Shown in pieces: positions 35,331 to 36,389 of a DNA stretch of 36,389 nt. The stretch comes from a virus, in IMG/VR virus record IMGVR_UViG_3300023174_000379, positions 1-36,389 of that record. The stretch is one strand, 5' to 3'. The position numbers were made by a program, and so were the translations under genes. The notes under the pieces are model-generated. The model had not been told where the DNA came from. It saw only the letters and a list, made by a program, of their open reading frames with translations, and searched no databases. The first letter of the stretch is position 1. Every line of letters starts with the position of its first letter.

Positions 35331-35573
35331 TTATTTCTTTACTGGAAAATGTTTCCATCTTGATTTCGGTTCAGTAGTATCAAGAAAATGACGAGTTAAA
35401 TATGTTAAACTCAAACTATATTTTTCGCCAGTATAACAATATTGAAAAATAATACTCGGTTCATTACAACCATATTCGTCTGCTTCACGAACTTCAATAA
35501 TAGTTGCCAAATACTTTTTAGAATTTTTAAGATAATGTTTTGTGATAATCAAATCACCGGCTTGAAAGTTCAT
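35331..35573 (-). CDS. GDL-family tandem paralogue, NFQAGDL type
   Basis: 80 residues from ATG at 35573. MNFQAGDLIITKHYLKNS and tail SRWKHFPVKK. The N-terminal half closely matches the gene immediately upstream, a recent duplicate. Confidence 0.7.
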   Translation of the reverse strand: MNFQAGDLIITKHYLKNSKKYLATIIEVREADEYGCNEPSIIFQYCYTGEKYSLSLTYLTRHFLDTTEPKSRWKHFPVKK

Positions 35574-35575
35574 AA

Positions 35576-35830
35576 CTATTTCCTTACTGGAATGTGGATC
35601 CATCTTTGTCTTGCGGTAATAATAGGAAGAAAAAGATGGGTGAAATCTTTTAGACTCTCTCTCCATTTTTCACCAGTATCAGAATATTGATATGATATAC
35701 TCATATTATCAGAATCAAACCAATCATCAGTACATTCAGGTTCATGAACTTGAATGATTATTGCTGTTCTCTTTTTACAATGTTTAAGAATATCTTTTGT
35801 GATAATCAAATCACCGGCTTGAAAGTTCAT
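35576..35830 (-). CDS. GDL-family tandem paralogue, NFQAGDL type
   Basis: 84 residues. MNFQAGDLIITKDILKHCKK, ISYQYSDTGEKWRESL; tail RWIHIPVRK. Pair with 35331-35573. Confidence 0.7.
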   Translation of the reverse strand: MNFQAGDLIITKDILKHCKKRTAIIIQVHEPECTDDWFDSDNMSISYQYSDTGEKWRESLKDFTHLFLPIITARQRWIHIPVRK

Positions 35831-35831
35831 A

Positions 35832-36053
35832 TTATACCTTGTTGAAACAATCGCAGATATTAGCGTAAGTCCATTCAGAAATACTACCAGTTTCTTGGCT
35901 GATTAAATCATAAACATAACCTTCATCATCATCTTCACGATCTTTAATGATGAAAAAGATTTTGTTTTCATTACTTTCTTCTTCTCTTTCATCCTTGGTC
36001 ATAATGCTAAGATAGGCTTTTGTGATAAGAAGATCACCGATTTGGAAGTTCAT
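35832..36053 (-). CDS. GDL-family tandem paralogue
   Basis: 73 residues. MNFQIGDLLITKAYLSIMT, then an acidic variable part (KDEREEESNENK), YVYDLISQ; tail CFNKV lacks the HYPVVK end. Confidence 0.68.
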   Translation of the reverse strand: MNFQIGDLLITKAYLSIMTKDEREEESNENKIFFIIKDREDDDEGYVYDLISQETGSISEWTYANICDCFNKV

Positions 36054-36249
36054 GCTTTTCCTTATAAAGTTTAATACAAGGTTCTACAAGTTTTTCACTA
36101 ACATTACGACTAACATATTGATCTTTGAACCAATAAATATCATAAAGTAGCTCCCCATAAAAACTTTCATCAGTTGCTTGAATATAACCTAAATGTTTTT
36201 CTGCTACAGAAAGCAACAAAGAACCAACTGGATATTTATGTGCTTTCAT
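36034..36249 (-). CDS. GDL-family tandem paralogue (GSL variant)
   Basis: 71 residues. KYPVGSLLLSVAEKHLGYI has Ser in place of Asp in GDL; YDIYWFKDQYV and end HELPNR. Overlaps the next gene by 20 bases. Confidence 0.65.
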   Translation of the reverse strand: MKAHKYPVGSLLLSVAEKHLGYIQATDESFYGELLYDIYWFKDQYVSRNVSEKLVEPCIKLYKEKHELPNR

Positions 36250-36389
36250 TACTTCACCAAAGAAATAACAGTGTTTTTCAATGCCTTGATGTTTCCAACT
36301 GTTTCTGATTTACAACTTTGTCCGAATACTCCAAAGATTGCAAGGAAAACAAAAAAGAAAAACCATCCAAAAGCACTTCTAACATTCAT
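36249..36389 (-). CDS. small membrane or secreted protein at the right edge (possibly complete)
   Basis: 46 residues from an ATG at the window edge; an upstream start outside the window cannot be excluded. FFFFVFLAIFGVFGQSC is a hydrophobic N-terminus ending before a Cys, suggesting signal anchor or lipoprotein. Stop overlaps the next ATG (TAATG). Confidence 0.55.
   Translation of the reverse strand: MNVRSAFGWFFFFVFLAIFGVFGQSCKSETVGNIKALKNTVISLVK

Overview
The window looks like part of a large tailed-phage genome, probably a marine-type myovirus or jumbo phage. The evidence is almost all leftward, tightly packed small genes with overlapping ATGA/TAATG junctions, a tRNA cluster, virion-associated proteins with phage-typical lysine/arginine-rich tails, phage DNA metabolism genes (UvsE-like UV endonuclease, DEDDh exonuclease, NUDIX, DUF1599-like), GIY-YIG homing endonucleases and hundreds of AT-rich intergenic-free bases. 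The host is not identified. Perfect CRP-type sites (TGTGA-N6-TCACA) and canonical sigma-70 promoters in the centre suggest a gammaproteobacterium; this is an inference.

Layout. (1) 1-16,970, AT-rich, nearly all on the minus strand: a tRNA cluster (Ala, Ser, an odd Leu-type, Glu, Thr) interrupted by an HTH remnant; then regulators, a 1024-residue ligase-like/nucleotidylyltransferase protein, three HExxH metallopeptidase-like proteins, a nucleotidyltransferase fused to a Cys/Lys-rich tail, a transglutaminase-like protein, NUDIX, UvsE, a 3'-5' exonuclease, and five small proteins with a GDL/GDW motif. (2) 17,130-23,100, an abrupt GC-rich, GATC-rich island of short single-gene cassettes in both orientations. 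Cassettes are separated by nine copies of a 58-59 bp palindrome whose two arms each match the sigma-54 -24/-12 consensus, outward facing. The cassettes also carry sigma-70 promoters, CRP-like sites centred near -61.5 or -72.5, apparent leaderless starts, rho-independent terminators, a duplicated gene pair with a conserved pseudoknot leader, and one structured non-coding RNA. (3) 22,860-23,611, an AT-rich, gene-free stretch with palindromes and repeats. (4) 23,612-36,389, AT-rich, all minus strand: about 37 tandem paralogues of a 65-85 residue domain (M-K-Y-x-[IV]-G-D-[LMIV] start, often ending W-x-H-Y-P-V-V-K), interrupted by two GIY-YIG homing endonucleases, a GP88/DUF7227-like gene and a few tiny genes. 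Three near-identical promoters drive this block leftward.

How it fits together. The left block looks like late/virion and DNA metabolism genes; the right block looks like an early-gene region undergoing repeated tandem duplication. The GC-rich island looks like a plastic regulatory region in which each cassette has its own promoter and sits between copies of a mobile or shuffling palindrome, comparable to the promoter-stem-loop cassettes described for T4-type phages but with a different sequence. The GDL paralogues occur in both the left and right blocks, which supports one contiguous genome rather than a chimera. The paralogue array and the palindrome/CRP cassette system are the two items most likely to be new.
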